Part shown: positions 18,566 to 27,767 of the stretch, piece by piece
Layout: each line of letters begins with the position of its first letter
Numbering within the stretch: position 1 is the first letter of the stretch
Assembly: GCF_032878875.1 (NCBI RefSeq)
Contig: NZ_CP118157.1
Span: forward strand, 62,001 to 126,000
Direction: 5' to 3'
Origin: Microbacterium sp. AB
Lineage (GTDB): Bacteria; Actinomycetota; Actinomycetes; Actinomycetales; Microbacteriaceae
Length of the DNA stretch: 64,000 nucleotides
Program-made: the position numbers and the translations under genes
The notes under the pieces: generated by a model
What the model was told of the DNA's origin: nothing
The model's database searches: none
Seen by the model: only the letters and a program-made list of their open reading frames with translations

Positions 18566-19360
18566 ATGACGCAGCAGCAGCGCCTCAATCGCGTGCTCGA
18601 GCTGGTGAGCGAGCGGGGCAGCGTGTCCATCGCCGAGATCGGCGACGCCCTCGGCGTCTCCACCGCCACGGTGCGCCGCGACCTCAACACGCTCGCCGAG
18701 CAGCGGCTCGTGACGCGGACCCACGGCGGCGCCACCGCGCTGGGATCGGGGTACGAGCTGCCCCTGCAGTACAAGACCGCCCGTCAGGCCGAGGCCAAGG
18801 TCGCGATCGCGCGCGCCGTCGCGGGCCTCGTCCAGCCGGGCGACTCGGTGGGCCTCAACGGCGGCACGACGACGAGCGAGGTCGCGCGCGAGCTGGGCCG
18901 CAGCGAGCGCCTGCGATCGCGGGGAGATGCGCCGGGCGTCACGATCGTCACGAACGCGCTCAACATCGCCTATGAGCTGTCCGTCCGCGAGCACGTGAAG
19001 ATCGTCGTGACGGGGGGCGTCCCGCGCCGGCAGTCGTACGAGCTCGTCGGCCCGCTCGTGGGCGCGGCGCTGCGGGAGTTCAGCATCGACACCGCCGTGC
19101 TCGGCGTCGACGGTCTGAGCGCCGGGTTCGGCGCGACGACCATGCACGAGGGCGAGGCGGAGGCGAGCCGCGAGATCGCCGCCGTGGCCCGGCGCGTCGT
19201 GATCGCGGCCGACGCCACGAAGCTGGGCCGGTCGACGTTCGCCCGGATCTGCCCGCTCTCGCGCATCGACGTGCTCGTCACCGATCAGCCGGTCTCCGCG
19301 GAGCTCGCCGCGGAGCTCGCCGGATCGAGCGTCGAGATCGTCGTCGCCCCCCGCTCCTAG
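18566..19360 (+). CDS. DeoR-family repressor of the amino-sugar operon
   Basis: A 264-residue regulator. The N-terminal DeoR helix-turn-helix (about 3-57) reads SVSIAEIGDALGVSTATVRRDL, followed by TRTHGGA. The C-terminal sugar-phosphate sensor domain (about 75-250) has the NGGTTTSEVAREL phosphate loop, VTNALNIAYEL and DGLSAGFGATTMHEGEA. DeoR proteins release DNA on binding a phosphorylated sugar; here a tagatose or galactosamine phosphate is the natural candidate. It is divergent from the SIS gene, the usual position for a local repressor. Confidence 0.9.
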   Translation: MTQQQRLNRVLELVSERGSVSIAEIGDALGVSTATVRRDLNTLAEQRLVTRTHGGATALGSGYELPLQYKTARQAEAKVAIARAVAGLVQPGDSVGLNGGTTTSEVARELGRSERLRSRGDAPGVTIVTNALNIAYELSVREHVKIVVTGGVPRRQSYELVGPLVGAALREFSIDTAVLGVDGLSAGFGATTMHEGEAEASREIAAVARRVVIAADATKLGRSTFARICPLSRIDVLVTDQPVSAELAAELAGSSVEIVVAPRS

Positions 19361-19363
19361 CGG

Positions 19364-19396
19364 CGCCTCGGGCCCGCCCGGCGGGGCGGCGAGGCG
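19364..19396 (+). terminator. GC-rich hairpin after the DeoR gene
   Basis: CGCCTCG (19364-19370) pairs with CGAGGCG (19390-19396), and the 19-nt interior is nearly all G and C and can pair partly. It starts 4 bp after the stop codon. No T-tract. Probable terminator. Confidence 0.5.
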
Positions 19397-19462
19397 GGAG
19401 CGTGTTACGGGGCCGTAAACAATCCGCTCGTCCCCCCAACGCACGCTGCCTGCGCGTCTAGT

Positions 19463-19485
19463 GTCTGAACATGCTCGATTCAGAC
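19463..19485 (+). promoter_or_regulatory. Operator-like palindrome upstream of the Gfo/Idh-ABC operon
   Basis: GTCTGAA (19463-19469) and TTCAGAC (19479-19485) are exact inverted repeats separated by 9 nt, ending 23 bp before the proposed ATG at 19509. A second near-palindrome, TTACGG-GG-CCGTAA, lies at 19405-19418. The size and position suit a regulator site; the cognate regulator is unknown, with the adjacent DeoR protein one candidate. Confidence 0.45.
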
Positions 19486-19508
19486 CTGTTAGTGACATTT
19501 TCGTGCAG

Positions 19509-20783
19509 ATGCGCGATGATGATGGCATGCGCGACGAAGCGTCCTCTCCCGTGGTGACCGACGACGCCCGCTCCCGCGGCAGCGATCTCCGGGTGGCCGT
19601 CGTCGGCTTCGGCGCCCGGTCTCCGATCGCGGCGCACGTCGAACGGGCGCGTGACGGGGCGCGCGTCGCGGCGGTGGCGGACACCTCGCCCCGCGGCCTC
19701 GAGCGCGCGCGTGCGGCGCACCCCGGCGCCGCGGCGTTCGCGAGCGTCGACGACCTGATCACGGCGGGGGCCGCGGACGCCGCGATCGTCCTCACCCCCG
19801 ACGACACGCACGAGGAGATCGCCGTCGCCCTCCTGCGGGCGGGCGTCGCGGTGTATCTCGAGAAGCCCCTCGCGATCACCGTCGAGGGCGCCGACCGCGT
19901 GCTCGCGACCGCGGCCGAGACGCGGACGCCGCTGTACGTCGGCCACAACTTCCGGCACTCCGCCGTCGTCCGGACCATGCGCGCCGTGATCGACCGCGGT
20001 GAGATCGGAGAGGTCAAGGCCGTCTGGGTGCGCCACTTCGTCGGCAACGGCGCGGACTACTACTTCAAGGACTGGCACGCGGATCGGTCGCGGACGAACT
20101 CGCTGCTGCTGCAGAAGGCGAGTCACGACATCGACGTCGTCCACTATCTCGCCTCCGGATACACCCGGCGCGTCGTCGGCATGGGCGAGCTCATGCTCTA
20201 CGGCGCGATCTCGGATCGCCGCGAGCGCGCGGGGGAGTCGATGCCCGACTGGTTCTCCTTCGACAACTGGCCTCCGGCATCCCACACCGGGCTCAACCCC
20301 GTCGTCGACGTCGAGGACGTCTCGATGATGCTCATGACGCTCGACAACGGCGTCCTCGCCAGCTACCAGCAGTGCCATTTCACCCCTGACTACTGGCGCA
20401 ACTACACCGTCATCGGCACCGAGGGCCGACTCGAGAACGTCGGCGACACCGCCGGAGGCGTCGTCAAGGTCTGGAACCGGCGGCACGAGTGGCAGGTCGA
20501 CGGCGACGCGGAGTACCCGATCGAAGGCGTCGCAAGCGGTCACGCCGACGCCGATCTGCTCACGATGACCGAGTTCCTCGACCACGTCGTGGACGGGACG
20601 CCGACAGTGGTGTCCCCCATCGCCGCCCGGGAGGCGGTCGCCGCGGGAGCCCTCGCCGCGGCCTCGCTCCGCGACGGATCACGACCGCGCGCCATCCCGG
20701 ACCCGCCCGCGCACGTGCTCGCCCACTTCTCCGCCCCGGCCTCTCCCCCCGTCCCCGACTCGACCGCAAGGAGCACCCGATGA
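19509..20783 (+). CDS. Gfo/Idh/MocA family oxidoreductase
   Basis: About 424 residues. An N-terminal NAD(P) Rossmann domain carries VAVVGFGARS and the EKPLAITVE motif whose Lys is catalytic in the family. The C-terminal domain has KASHDIDVVHYL, matching the conserved catalytic Asp/His region. It probably oxidises or epimerises a sugar imported by the transporter encoded next. The start is uncertain: ATG at 19509 and ATG at 19527 are both in frame, neither with a clear ribosome-binding site, and a GTG at 19461 lies upstream. The stop overlaps the binding-protein ATG by 4 bp. Confidence 0.85.
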   Translation: MRDDDGMRDEASSPVVTDDARSRGSDLRVAVVGFGARSPIAAHVERARDGARVAAVADTSPRGLERARAAHPGAAAFASVDDLITAGAADAAIVLTPDDTHEEIAVALLRAGVAVYLEKPLAITVEGADRVLATAAETRTPLYVGHNFRHSAVVRTMRAVIDRGEIGEVKAVWVRHFVGNGADYYFKDWHADRSRTNSLLLQKASHDIDVVHYLASGYTRRVVGMGELMLYGAISDRRERAGESMPDWFSFDNWPPASHTGLNPVVDVEDVSMMLMTLDNGVLASYQQCHFTPDYWRNYTVIGTEGRLENVGDTAGGVVKVWNRRHEWQVDGDAEYPIEGVASGHADADLLTMTEFLDHVVDGTPTVVSPIAAREAVAAGALAAASLRDGSRPRAIPDPPAHVLAHFSAPASPPVPDSTARSTR

Positions 20784-22081
20784 GCCCGTCCTCTCCGTCC
20801 CGCCTGCGCCGCACAGCGCCGCCGGCCGCCCTCGCCGGGCTCTCGCTCGTGCTCGGCGCGTGCGCGTCCGACCAGGGCGACGGCGCGTCCGGCGCGTACG
20901 AAGCGCCCGACGCGGACCTGTCCGCCTCGATCACCTACGGCGTCTGGGACCAGAACCAGGTCCCCGCGATCCAGGAGAACATCGCCGCCTTCAACGAGCT
21001 GTATCCGGACATCGAGGTGACGGTGAACGTCACGCCCTTCTCCGAGTACTGGACGAAACTGCAGACGCAGGCCTCCAGCGACACCCTCCCCGACGTGTTC
21101 TGGATGAACGGCCCGAACGTCGGGCTCTACGCGTCGAACGACAAGATCGAGCCGATCACCGGCGCGGTCGAGGCGGGCGACATCGATCCGGCGGACTATC
21201 CGGAGTCCCTCGTCGACCTCTACACGATCGACGAGGTGTCGTACGGGGTGCCGAAGGACTTCGACACCATCGGGATCTGGGCCAACGCCGGCCTCTTCGA
21301 GGAGGCGGGCGTCGCGCTCCCCGAGGGCGACTGGACCTGGGACGAGTTCCAGGAGACCGCCGCAGAGCTCTCGGAGGCGCTCGCCGACCAGGGCGCCTAC
21401 GGCGCCGCAGGCGGCATGGACGGCCAGACGACCTACTACAACACCGTCTTCCAGGCCGGCGGCACGGTCGTCGACGGCGACGTGTCCGGCTACGCGACCC
21501 CCGAGTCCGAGGCGGGCATCCAGTTCTGGACCGACCTCATCGCCTCGGGCGGCTCCCCCTCGATCTCGCAGCTCACCGACACGACCGCCGACCAGTGGTT
21601 CACGTCGGGCAAGCTCGCGATGTACTGGGGCGGGAGCTGGTTCCGCTCGGCCCTCGTCGACAGCGCCTTCGCAGACGACATCCGAGTGCTCCCGCTGCCC
21701 GTGGGCGAGGAGCAGGCGACCGTCATCCACGGCGTCGCCAACGCGGTCTCCGCCTCCTCCGGCGAGAAGCAGGCCGCGCAGGCGCTGCAGGCGTTCCTCG
21801 CCGGGGAGGAGGCCCAGCGGCAGCAGGGCGACGCGGGCGCGATCATCCCCGCCTTCGACGGCACGCAGGACGCGTTCGCGGCGTCGATGCCGGCCGCCGG
21901 CCTGGAGACCTTCCTCGACGCCGTGGAGTACGCCCAGCCCCTTCCGGTGAGCCTCAACTCGGCCGCGTGGAACGCTGCGGAGACGGAGCTGCTGCCGCAG
22001 GCGTTCTCGGGCGAGCGGCCCGTCGCGGACGTCGCGGAGGACCTCGCGACGCGGATGGACGCGGCTCTCGCCGAGGAGTGA
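20780..22081 (+). CDS. Sugar ABC transporter substrate-binding lipoprotein
   Basis: A 433-residue family 1 solute-binding protein. The lipoprotein signal ends LVLGAC with Cys28. The mature domain has the family pattern ITYGVWDQNQ, FNELYPDIEVTVN and GVPKDFDTIGIWAN. AAGGAG lies 6 nt before the ATG. It begins an SBP-permease-permease transporter without an ATPase gene. Its neighbours suggest an amino sugar or short glycan as cargo, delivered to the catabolic operon opposite; this is inference from position. Confidence 0.92.
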   Translation: MSPSSPSRLRRTAPPAALAGLSLVLGACASDQGDGASGAYEAPDADLSASITYGVWDQNQVPAIQENIAAFNELYPDIEVTVNVTPFSEYWTKLQTQASSDTLPDVFWMNGPNVGLYASNDKIEPITGAVEAGDIDPADYPESLVDLYTIDEVSYGVPKDFDTIGIWANAGLFEEAGVALPEGDWTWDEFQETAAELSEALADQGAYGAAGGMDGQTTYYNTVFQAGGTVVDGDVSGYATPESEAGIQFWTDLIASGGSPSISQLTDTTADQWFTSGKLAMYWGGSWFRSALVDSAFADDIRVLPLPVGEEQATVIHGVANAVSASSGEKQAAQALQAFLAGEEAQRQQGDAGAIIPAFDGTQDAFAASMPAAGLETFLDAVEYAQPLPVSLNSAAWNAAETELLPQAFSGERPVADVAEDLATRMDAALAEE

Positions 22082-22085
22082 GCGC

Positions 22086-23057
22086 ATGACGACCGTCTCC
22101 GACCGACCCGCCCCGCCGGGGGCGCCCTCCCGGGGCGGCCCGGTGCCGGCCGCGTCCGGAGCCCCGCGGCGCCCGCGCCGCAGGACGTCCCCGGACGGAC
22201 TGTGGCCGTGGCTCTTCGTCGGGCCCCTCGTAGCCGGCATCGGCGTGTTCTATCTGTGGCCCATCGTGCAGACCGCGTGGTACTCGCTGACCGAGACCGG
22301 GCCGTTCGGCGGCTCCGCGTTCGCGGGGCTCGCGAACTACGTGGAGATGTTCCAGGACCCCGAGCTGTACGTGTCGCTCGGCAACACCCTCCTCTACACG
22401 GCGATCGTGCTCATCGGCATCCCGATCGCGGTGGGCCTCGCGAGCCTGCTCAACCTGCCGGGGCTTCGCCTCGCCGCCTTCTACCGGGTGCTGTTCTTCC
22501 TGCCGTACGTGGCGATGCCGACGGCGATCGCGATGGTCTGGCGCGTCATCTTCAACGGCGACTTCGGGCTCGTCAACCATGCGCTCGCGCTGTTCGGGGT
22601 CGACGGGCCGTACTGGATATCGACGCCCGGCGCGGCCACGGTCGCCGTCGCGATCGTGGGCCTGTGGTCGTCGCTCGGCTTCAGCATGATCGTGCTCGCG
22701 GCGGGGCTCAAGAACATCCCGCCGGAGCTCTACGAGGCCGCCGAGCTCGACGGCGCCTCTCGGTGGCGTCAGTTCCGCTCGGTCACCGTGCCCCTGCTCA
22801 CCCCGAGCGTCTTCTTCGTCACGATCGTCACGGTGATCGCCGGCTTCCAGCTGTTCGATCTCCTCTACGCGATCCTCGGCAGCAGCAATCCCGTGCTGAC
22901 GCGCAGCATGTCCCTCGTCTACTTCTTCTACCGCGAGGGGTTCGTCAACAACGACAGGGGATACGCCGCCGCCATCGCGATGTTCGTGTTCCTCGTCATC
23001 GGCATCGCGACCGCGATCCAGTTCCGGCTCCAGAAGCGGTGGGTGCAGAGTGACTGA
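22086..23057 (+). CDS. Sugar ABC transporter permease (MalF type)
   Basis: A 323-residue membrane protein. After a Pro/Arg-rich cytoplasmic N-terminus (about 1-38) it has six helices. The EAA loop that contacts the ATPase reads EAAELDGASRWRQFRSVTVPLL. It is the first of two permeases, 4 bp after the binding protein, and its end overlaps the second permease by 8 bp. It should form a heterodimeric channel with the next gene product. Confidence 0.93.
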   Translation: MTTVSDRPAPPGAPSRGGPVPAASGAPRRPRRRTSPDGLWPWLFVGPLVAGIGVFYLWPIVQTAWYSLTETGPFGGSAFAGLANYVEMFQDPELYVSLGNTLLYTAIVLIGIPIAVGLASLLNLPGLRLAAFYRVLFFLPYVAMPTAIAMVWRVIFNGDFGLVNHALALFGVDGPYWISTPGAATVAVAIVGLWSSLGFSMIVLAAGLKNIPPELYEAAELDGASRWRQFRSVTVPLLTPSVFFVTIVTVIAGFQLFDLLYAILGSSNPVLTRSMSLVYFFYREGFVNNDRGYAAAIAMFVFLVIGIATAIQFRLQKRWVQSD

Positions 23058-23931
23058 GCAGGCGACGGCGGCCCTCGTGTCCCTCCCCCCGCGGCGCGCG
23101 GGACCCGGCCGGCCCCGTCGCGGCGGGTCGTACGCGTTCGCCCACATCGTGCTGGGGGTCGGCGGGCTCGTCATGGCGTTCCCGTTCCTCTGGCAGCTCG
23201 TCATGTCGCTCTCGACGAACGCCGAGGTGCAGAGCGTCACGCCGGTGTTCTGGCCCGCCGAGGCGCAGTGGGGCACCTACGCACGCGTGTTCGAGCGGCT
23301 GCCGTTCCTCGAGCAGCTCGGCAACTCCGTGCTCGTCACCGTCATCCGCACGCTCGCGCAGATCCTCTTCTGCACGCTCGCGGGCTACGCGTTCGCCCGC
23401 ATGCGCTTCCGAGGGCGCGGGGCGCTCCTCGCGGTCGTCCTCTCGATCCTCATGGTGCCCTCGCAGGTGTACCTGCTGTCGCAGTACCAGATCATCCAGG
23501 GGCTGGGCCTGCTCGACAGCGTCGGCGGGCTCGTCCTGCCGGGACTGTTCAGCGCCTTCGGCACGTTCCTCATGCGCACCGCGTTCCTCGCGATGCCCGC
23601 CGAGCTGGAGGAGGCCGCGCGCCTGGACGGCGCCAACCCGCTGCAGGTGTTCTGGAAGGTCATGCTCCCGCTGGCGAGGCCCACGATCAGCGTGCTCGCG
23701 ATCACGACGGTGCTCTGGTCGTGGAACGAGCTGCTCTGGCCGCTCGTCGTGACGACGTACGGCGACCGCATGCCGCTCTCGGCGGGCCTCGCGACGCTCA
23801 TCGGCGACCGCACGACGGACTACCCGCTCGTGATGGCGGCGAGCCTGCTGGCCATGGCGCCGGTGCTCGTCCTCTTCGTGCTGCTGCAGCGCCGGGTCAT
23901 CGAGGGCCTGGCCTCGAGCGGGCTCAAGTGA
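23050..23931 (+). CDS. Sugar ABC transporter permease (MalG type)
   Basis: A 293-residue permease with six helices and the EAA loop EEAARLDGANPLQVFWKVMLPL. The GTG start at 23050 lies within the end of the previous permease gene. The conserved MalG-type end (QRRVIEGLASSGLK) is intact. No ATPase follows, so the pair probably uses a shared MsiK-like ATPase encoded elsewhere, as in many actinobacteria. Confidence 0.93.
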   Translation: MTEQATAALVSLPPRRAGPGRPRRGGSYAFAHIVLGVGGLVMAFPFLWQLVMSLSTNAEVQSVTPVFWPAEAQWGTYARVFERLPFLEQLGNSVLVTVIRTLAQILFCTLAGYAFARMRFRGRGALLAVVLSILMVPSQVYLLSQYQIIQGLGLLDSVGGLVLPGLFSAFGTFLMRTAFLAMPAELEEAARLDGANPLQVFWKVMLPLARPTISVLAITTVLWSWNELLWPLVVTTYGDRMPLSAGLATLIGDRTTDYPLVMAASLLAMAPVLVLFVLLQRRVIEGLASSGLK

Positions 23932-23984
23932 GCAGGACCCGGGCCGCCACCGGGCGGACCGGCAGACATGTCGAAGGGAACATC

Positions 23985-25439
23985 ATGGAGACCATGCACG
24001 TCGCCCCCCGACGTCTCACCGCGGGACTCGTGGCCGCGCTCGCCGCCGGCGCGCTGATCGCCGGCACCATGCCCGCCGCCGCCGCGACAGTCGAGACGAC
24101 CTCGACCTACGAGGCGAGCGACGAGAACATCCCGAACCCGCAGCGCGGGTTCTACCACCACACCGAGACCCACTACCGTGCCGACGGCTCGGGCTACACC
24201 CCGCTCGACGCCTCCACGCTCGCCGGCTACCGCGACGAGGGCATCACGCAGATCCTGCGGGTGTTCTACCTCGAGAAGTTCGCCGGCACGCCTCAGCTCG
24301 ACCAGGCGTTCCTCGACCTCGTGCAGGCCGACTACGACACGGCGCGCGCCGCCGGCGTCTCCGTCATCACGAGGTTCGCCTACGCGCAGGGCGGCGCGTG
24401 GCCGTACGAGCCGCCGTACGGCGACGCGCCGCTCGACGTCGTGCTCTCCCACATCGCGCAGCTCGGCCCCGTGCTGCGCGCCAACGCCGACGTCATCCCG
24501 GTCGTGCAGAACGGCTTCATCGGGCTGTGGGGCGAGGCCTACTACACGGATCACTTCGTCGCGGACCCGGCGGACCCGGGCGTCGTCACCGAGGCCGACT
24601 GGGCGAACAGATCCGCCGTGACGCAGGCGCTCCTGGACGAGCTGCCCGCCGACCGGTCGGTGCAGGTGCGCACGATGCTCTCGAAGCAGAAGCTCCTGGG
24701 CGTGCCGTCGGGCGCGTCCGGCGCGGTGACGGCGGCCGAGGCGTGGGCCGACGCCCCCATCGCGCGCATGGGGCACCACAACGACTGCCTGCTCGCATCC
24801 CCCGACGACTTCGGCACGTTCCTCTCCGACCCGATCACGCTCGACCAGGAGTACCTCGAGGCGGAGAGCCGGTACGTGCCCGTGGGCGGCGAGACGTGCG
24901 CCGTGAACCCGCCCCGCTCGGAGTGGGAGAGCGCCTCCGCGGAGCTGGCCCGCTACCACTACAGCTACCTCAACCGGGACTACAACCAGGACGTCCTGAA
25001 CTCGTGGGGAGCGTCGGGCATCGCCGAGACGGCCGCCCGGCTCGGCTACCGGTTCGTGCTCGAGTCGAGCACGGTCGGCACGGACGCCGAAGGCGTCCCC
25101 ACCGTGACGGTGACCGTGCGCAACGACGGATGGGCGTCGCCGTACACGCCGCGACCGGCGACCCTCGTGCTCACGGGCGCGGACGGAGCGCCGACGGAGG
25201 TTCCGTTCGGGGCCGATGCCCGTGCGTGGGAGCCCGGCACGTCGACGACGATCTCGGCCGCGCTGGAGGACGTCGGGCCGGGGACCTACGCGCTCGCGCT
25301 CGCGCTGTCGTCGCCCGATGCGGGCACGCAGGACGACCCGCGGTTCGCGATCCGCACGGCCAACGTCGGGACGTGGGATGCGGTGCGCGGCGTGAACGTG
25401 CTCGACGGGTCGGTCACGGTGGCCGCGTCGCGCGGCTGA
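23985..25439 (+). CDS. Secreted DUF4874/DUF4832 protein, possible glycan hydrolase
   Basis: A 484-residue protein with a Sec signal peptide (RRLTAGLVAALAAGALIAGT, cleavage after AAAA near residue 34). It is exported and probably released, since there is no lipobox or anchor. Residues about 48-190 match DUF4874 (NPQRGFYHH and VVQNGFIGLWGEAYYTD), and the rest matches DUF4832, including RMGHHNDCLL (about 261-270) and a C-terminal beta-rich segment. The GLWGE Glu at 184 sits as in TIM-barrel glycoside hydrolases. GAAGGGAA precedes the ATG. It ends an operon with a sugar importer beside an N-acetylhexosamine pathway, so it may release the imported sugar; activity is not established. Confidence 0.7.
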   Translation: METMHVAPRRLTAGLVAALAAGALIAGTMPAAAATVETTSTYEASDENIPNPQRGFYHHTETHYRADGSGYTPLDASTLAGYRDEGITQILRVFYLEKFAGTPQLDQAFLDLVQADYDTARAAGVSVITRFAYAQGGAWPYEPPYGDAPLDVVLSHIAQLGPVLRANADVIPVVQNGFIGLWGEAYYTDHFVADPADPGVVTEADWANRSAVTQALLDELPADRSVQVRTMLSKQKLLGVPSGASGAVTAAEAWADAPIARMGHHNDCLLASPDDFGTFLSDPITLDQEYLEAESRYVPVGGETCAVNPPRSEWESASAELARYHYSYLNRDYNQDVLNSWGASGIAETAARLGYRFVLESSTVGTDAEGVPTVTVTVRNDGWASPYTPRPATLVLTGADGAPTEVPFGADARAWEPGTSTTISAALEDVGPGTYALALALSSPDAGTQDDPRFAIRTANVGTWDAVRGVNVLDGSVTVAASRG

Positions 25440-25458
25440 GGACGGCGGATGGCCGGCC

Positions 25459-26733
25459 TCAGATCCGCGCGAGCGCCTGGTCGAGGTCGGCGATCACGTC
25501 GTCGGGCGTCTCGAGCCCGACCGAGAGCCGGATGAGTCCCGGGGCGATCCCGAGGGAGACGCGTTCCTCCTCCGACAGCTTGCTGTGGATGGTGCTGCCG
25601 GTGTGGATGGCGAGGGTGCGCACGTCGCCGATGTGCGTCATCCGCGTCACGAGCTCGAGCGCGTCGATGACCGTCCGGGCCCCTTCCCGTCCCCCGCGCA
25701 CCTCGAAGGCGAGCACGGATCCGGCCCCGAGCGGGAGCAGGCGCCGTGCGCGCTCGTGGTACGCGTTGCCGGGAAGGCCCGCGTAGTCGACGCTCCGCAC
25801 GGCGGGATGCGCGTCGAGCCACTCGGCAATGCGCTGCGCGTTGGCGACGTGCCGCTCGACGCGCAGCGAGAGGGTGTCGATCCCCAGCAGCAGGAGGAAG
25901 GCGCTCGTGGCCGGCAGGGTCGGCCCGTAGTCGTTCGCGAGCGTGACCGCGAAGGGCAGGAACGCGCCCGTGCCGAACTTCTCGGCGAAGCTCGGCACGC
26001 CCGGTCGCGGCGAGCGGGTGAGCTGCGGGTAGCGATCCGCCTGCGCCCGCCAGTCGAAGCGCCCCGAGTCCACGACGACCCCGCCGATCACCGCGCCGTG
26101 GCCTCCCAGCCACTTCGACGTGGAGTGGATGACGATGTCGGCGCCGTGCTCGATCGGCCGGAACAGGTACGGGGTGGCGACCGTGTTGTCGACGACGAGC
26201 GGCACGCCGGCTCGGCGGGCGATCCCGCCGAGCCGGTCGACGTCGGGGATGTCGTTCTTCGGGTTCGGGATGCTCTCGGTGAAGATCGCCTTCGTCCGCG
26301 GTGTGATGCGCGCCAGCCATTCCGCGTCGGGCGCCTCCGCGTCGAGGAAGTCGAACACGAGCCCCTGCCGGGCGAGGTTGCCGCGGAAGAGCTGCTTGGT
26401 GCCCTCGTACAGGCTCGACGTGGCGAGGATGTGATCGCCGGCGCTCGCGAGGCTGTAGATCGTCGTGAAGATCGCCGCCTGCCCGCTTCCGGTGAGCAGG
26501 GCCCCCGCCCCTCCCTCGAGATCGGCGATGCGACGCTCCGCGACGACGTTCGTGGGGTTCGCGTGGCGCGAGTACACGAGGCGCTCGCCCTTCTCCGCGA
26601 AGCGGCCGACCGCGTCCTCGAAGTCGTCGAAGACGTACCCGGCCGTCTGGTAGACGGGCGTGATCCGCGCCCCGGCCTGCGCGTCGACGACCTCGCCGGC
26701 GTGGATCTGACGGGTCTCGAACCCCCAGGTCAT
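25459..26733 (-). CDS. O-acetylhomoserine sulfhydrylase-type Cys/Met metabolism enzyme
   Basis: A 424-residue PLP enzyme of the Cys/Met family. N-terminal FETRQIHAGE, YQTAGYVFDDFEDA and YSRHANPTN are typical of MetY (O-acetylhomoserine sulfhydrylase), and the PLP Lys is K207 in IHSTSKWLGGHG. MetY makes homocysteine from O-acetylhomoserine and sulfide. Its ATG overlaps the stop of the cystathionine beta-synthase-like gene, so the pair may run transsulfuration or sulfide assimilation together; a cystathionine gamma-synthase/lyase activity cannot be excluded. It converges on the DUF4832 gene with a 19-bp gap. Confidence 0.85.
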   Translation of the reverse strand: MTWGFETRQIHAGEVVDAQAGARITPVYQTAGYVFDDFEDAVGRFAEKGERLVYSRHANPTNVVAERRIADLEGGAGALLTGSGQAAIFTTIYSLASAGDHILATSSLYEGTKQLFRGNLARQGLVFDFLDAEAPDAEWLARITPRTKAIFTESIPNPKNDIPDVDRLGGIARRAGVPLVVDNTVATPYLFRPIEHGADIVIHSTSKWLGGHGAVIGGVVVDSGRFDWRAQADRYPQLTRSPRPGVPSFAEKFGTGAFLPFAVTLANDYGPTLPATSAFLLLLGIDTLSLRVERHVANAQRIAEWLDAHPAVRSVDYAGLPGNAYHERARRLLPLGAGSVLAFEVRGGREGARTVIDALELVTRMTHIGDVRTLAIHTGSTIHSKLSEEERVSLGIAPGLIRLSVGLETPDDVIADLDQALARI

Positions 26734-27767
26734 ACGGGCTCGCCCACCGGGGCGACGCGGTCGGCGACGTGGCCGAGCTCGTTCTCGCGCAGCCAGGCGG
26801 GGTCGTACTCGCGCTGCAGGTAGTCGCGGCCGCTGTCGGCGGAGAACGACACGACGACCGAGCCCTCCGGCGCCTGCGCCGCGAGCTCGAGGGCGACCTG
26901 CAGGCTGAGGATGGAGCTCGGCCCGAGCACGAGGCCCTCGGTGCGCGCCACGTGCCATCCGAAGGCGATGATCTCCGCCTTCTCGCGGAGCTCGAGCCGG
27001 TCGAGCACCTGGACGTCGATGTTCGGCGACCAGTCCTCCTCCAGGCCGTCCTCGCCGGCGACGGCACGGGCGAGGTTGTTCTCTCCGCGGCCGACGGGGG
27101 TGTCGTCGAACGCCGTCCCGATCACGGTCACCTCGGGGTTGCGGCCCTTCAGGTAGCGGCCGGTTCCGGTCGCCGTGCCGCCCGTCGCGAGCGCCGCGAC
27201 GAAGTGCGTGACGCGGCCGTCCGTCTGCTCCCAGATCTCGGGCCCCGTCGAGAGCGCGTGCGCGGCGGGATTGGTGTCGTTCGACTCCTGGCGCGCCCAC
27301 CACGTGCCGGGGTCCTCGTTCTCGTACCGCGCCGCGATGACGCCCCAGTGCTCGGGGTCGTCCTTGGGCACGTCCGGGCGGCCGGGGACGATGTCCGCGC
27401 CGAGCAGGCGCAGGAGCGAGGCCTTGGCGGGCGAGAGCGTGGGAGCGGCGACCGCCGTGACGGGATGCCCCGTCGCGATGCCGGCGAGCGCATAGCCGAT
27501 GGCCGTGTTGCCGGCGCCGAAGTCGATGATGCGGTCGCCCGGCTTGAGGTCGCCCGAGGCGATCGCCTCGCGCACGATGTTGATGCCGATGCGGTCCTTG
27601 CTCGATCCGCCCAGGTTGTGCTGGTCGAGCTTGACGTACACCTCGGCCGGGAGCCCCGCGGCGATGCGGTTCACGCGGACGAGCGGGGTGTTGCCCACGA
27701 GCTCGAAGGCGTCGCCGTACACGCGGGCGAGCGAGGGGTCGGGGAAGGCGGGAGGCAGCGCGGTCAT
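26730..27767 (-). CDS. Cystathionine beta-synthase / cysteine synthase family enzyme
   Basis: A 345-residue fold-type II PLP enzyme. It opens with ELVGNTPLVRVNR, and the PLP Lys is K57 in GGSSKDRIG. The C-terminal end (SFSADSGRDYLQREYDPAWL) is closer to cystathionine beta-synthases than to CysK; there is no CBS regulatory domain. The asparagine loop is GAGNTAIG (84-91) instead of the common SSGNTGIG, and the phosphate-binding loop reads ATGGTATGTG. Likely substrates are serine or O-acetylserine with homocysteine or sulfide. It is first in a two-gene operon with the sulfhydrylase and is probably translated from a leaderless message. Confidence 0.85.
   Translation of the reverse strand: MTALPPAFPDPSLARVYGDAFELVGNTPLVRVNRIAAGLPAEVYVKLDQHNLGGSSKDRIGINIVREAIASGDLKPGDRIIDFGAGNTAIGYALAGIATGHPVTAVAAPTLSPAKASLLRLLGADIVPGRPDVPKDDPEHWGVIAARYENEDPGTWWARQESNDTNPAAHALSTGPEIWEQTDGRVTHFVAALATGGTATGTGRYLKGRNPEVTVIGTAFDDTPVGRGENNLARAVAGEDGLEEDWSPNIDVQVLDRLELREKAEIIAFGWHVARTEGLVLGPSSILSLQVALELAAQAPEGSVVVSFSADSGRDYLQREYDPAWLRENELGHVADRVAPVGEPV

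Noticed and set aside
18425..20047. Upstream in-frame extension of the SIS gene across the DeoR and Gfo/Idh genes
   Set aside because: The extension is Arg/Asp-rich shadow sequence antisense to two convincing genes; the SIS domain begins at the ATG at 18424 with a ribosome-binding site.
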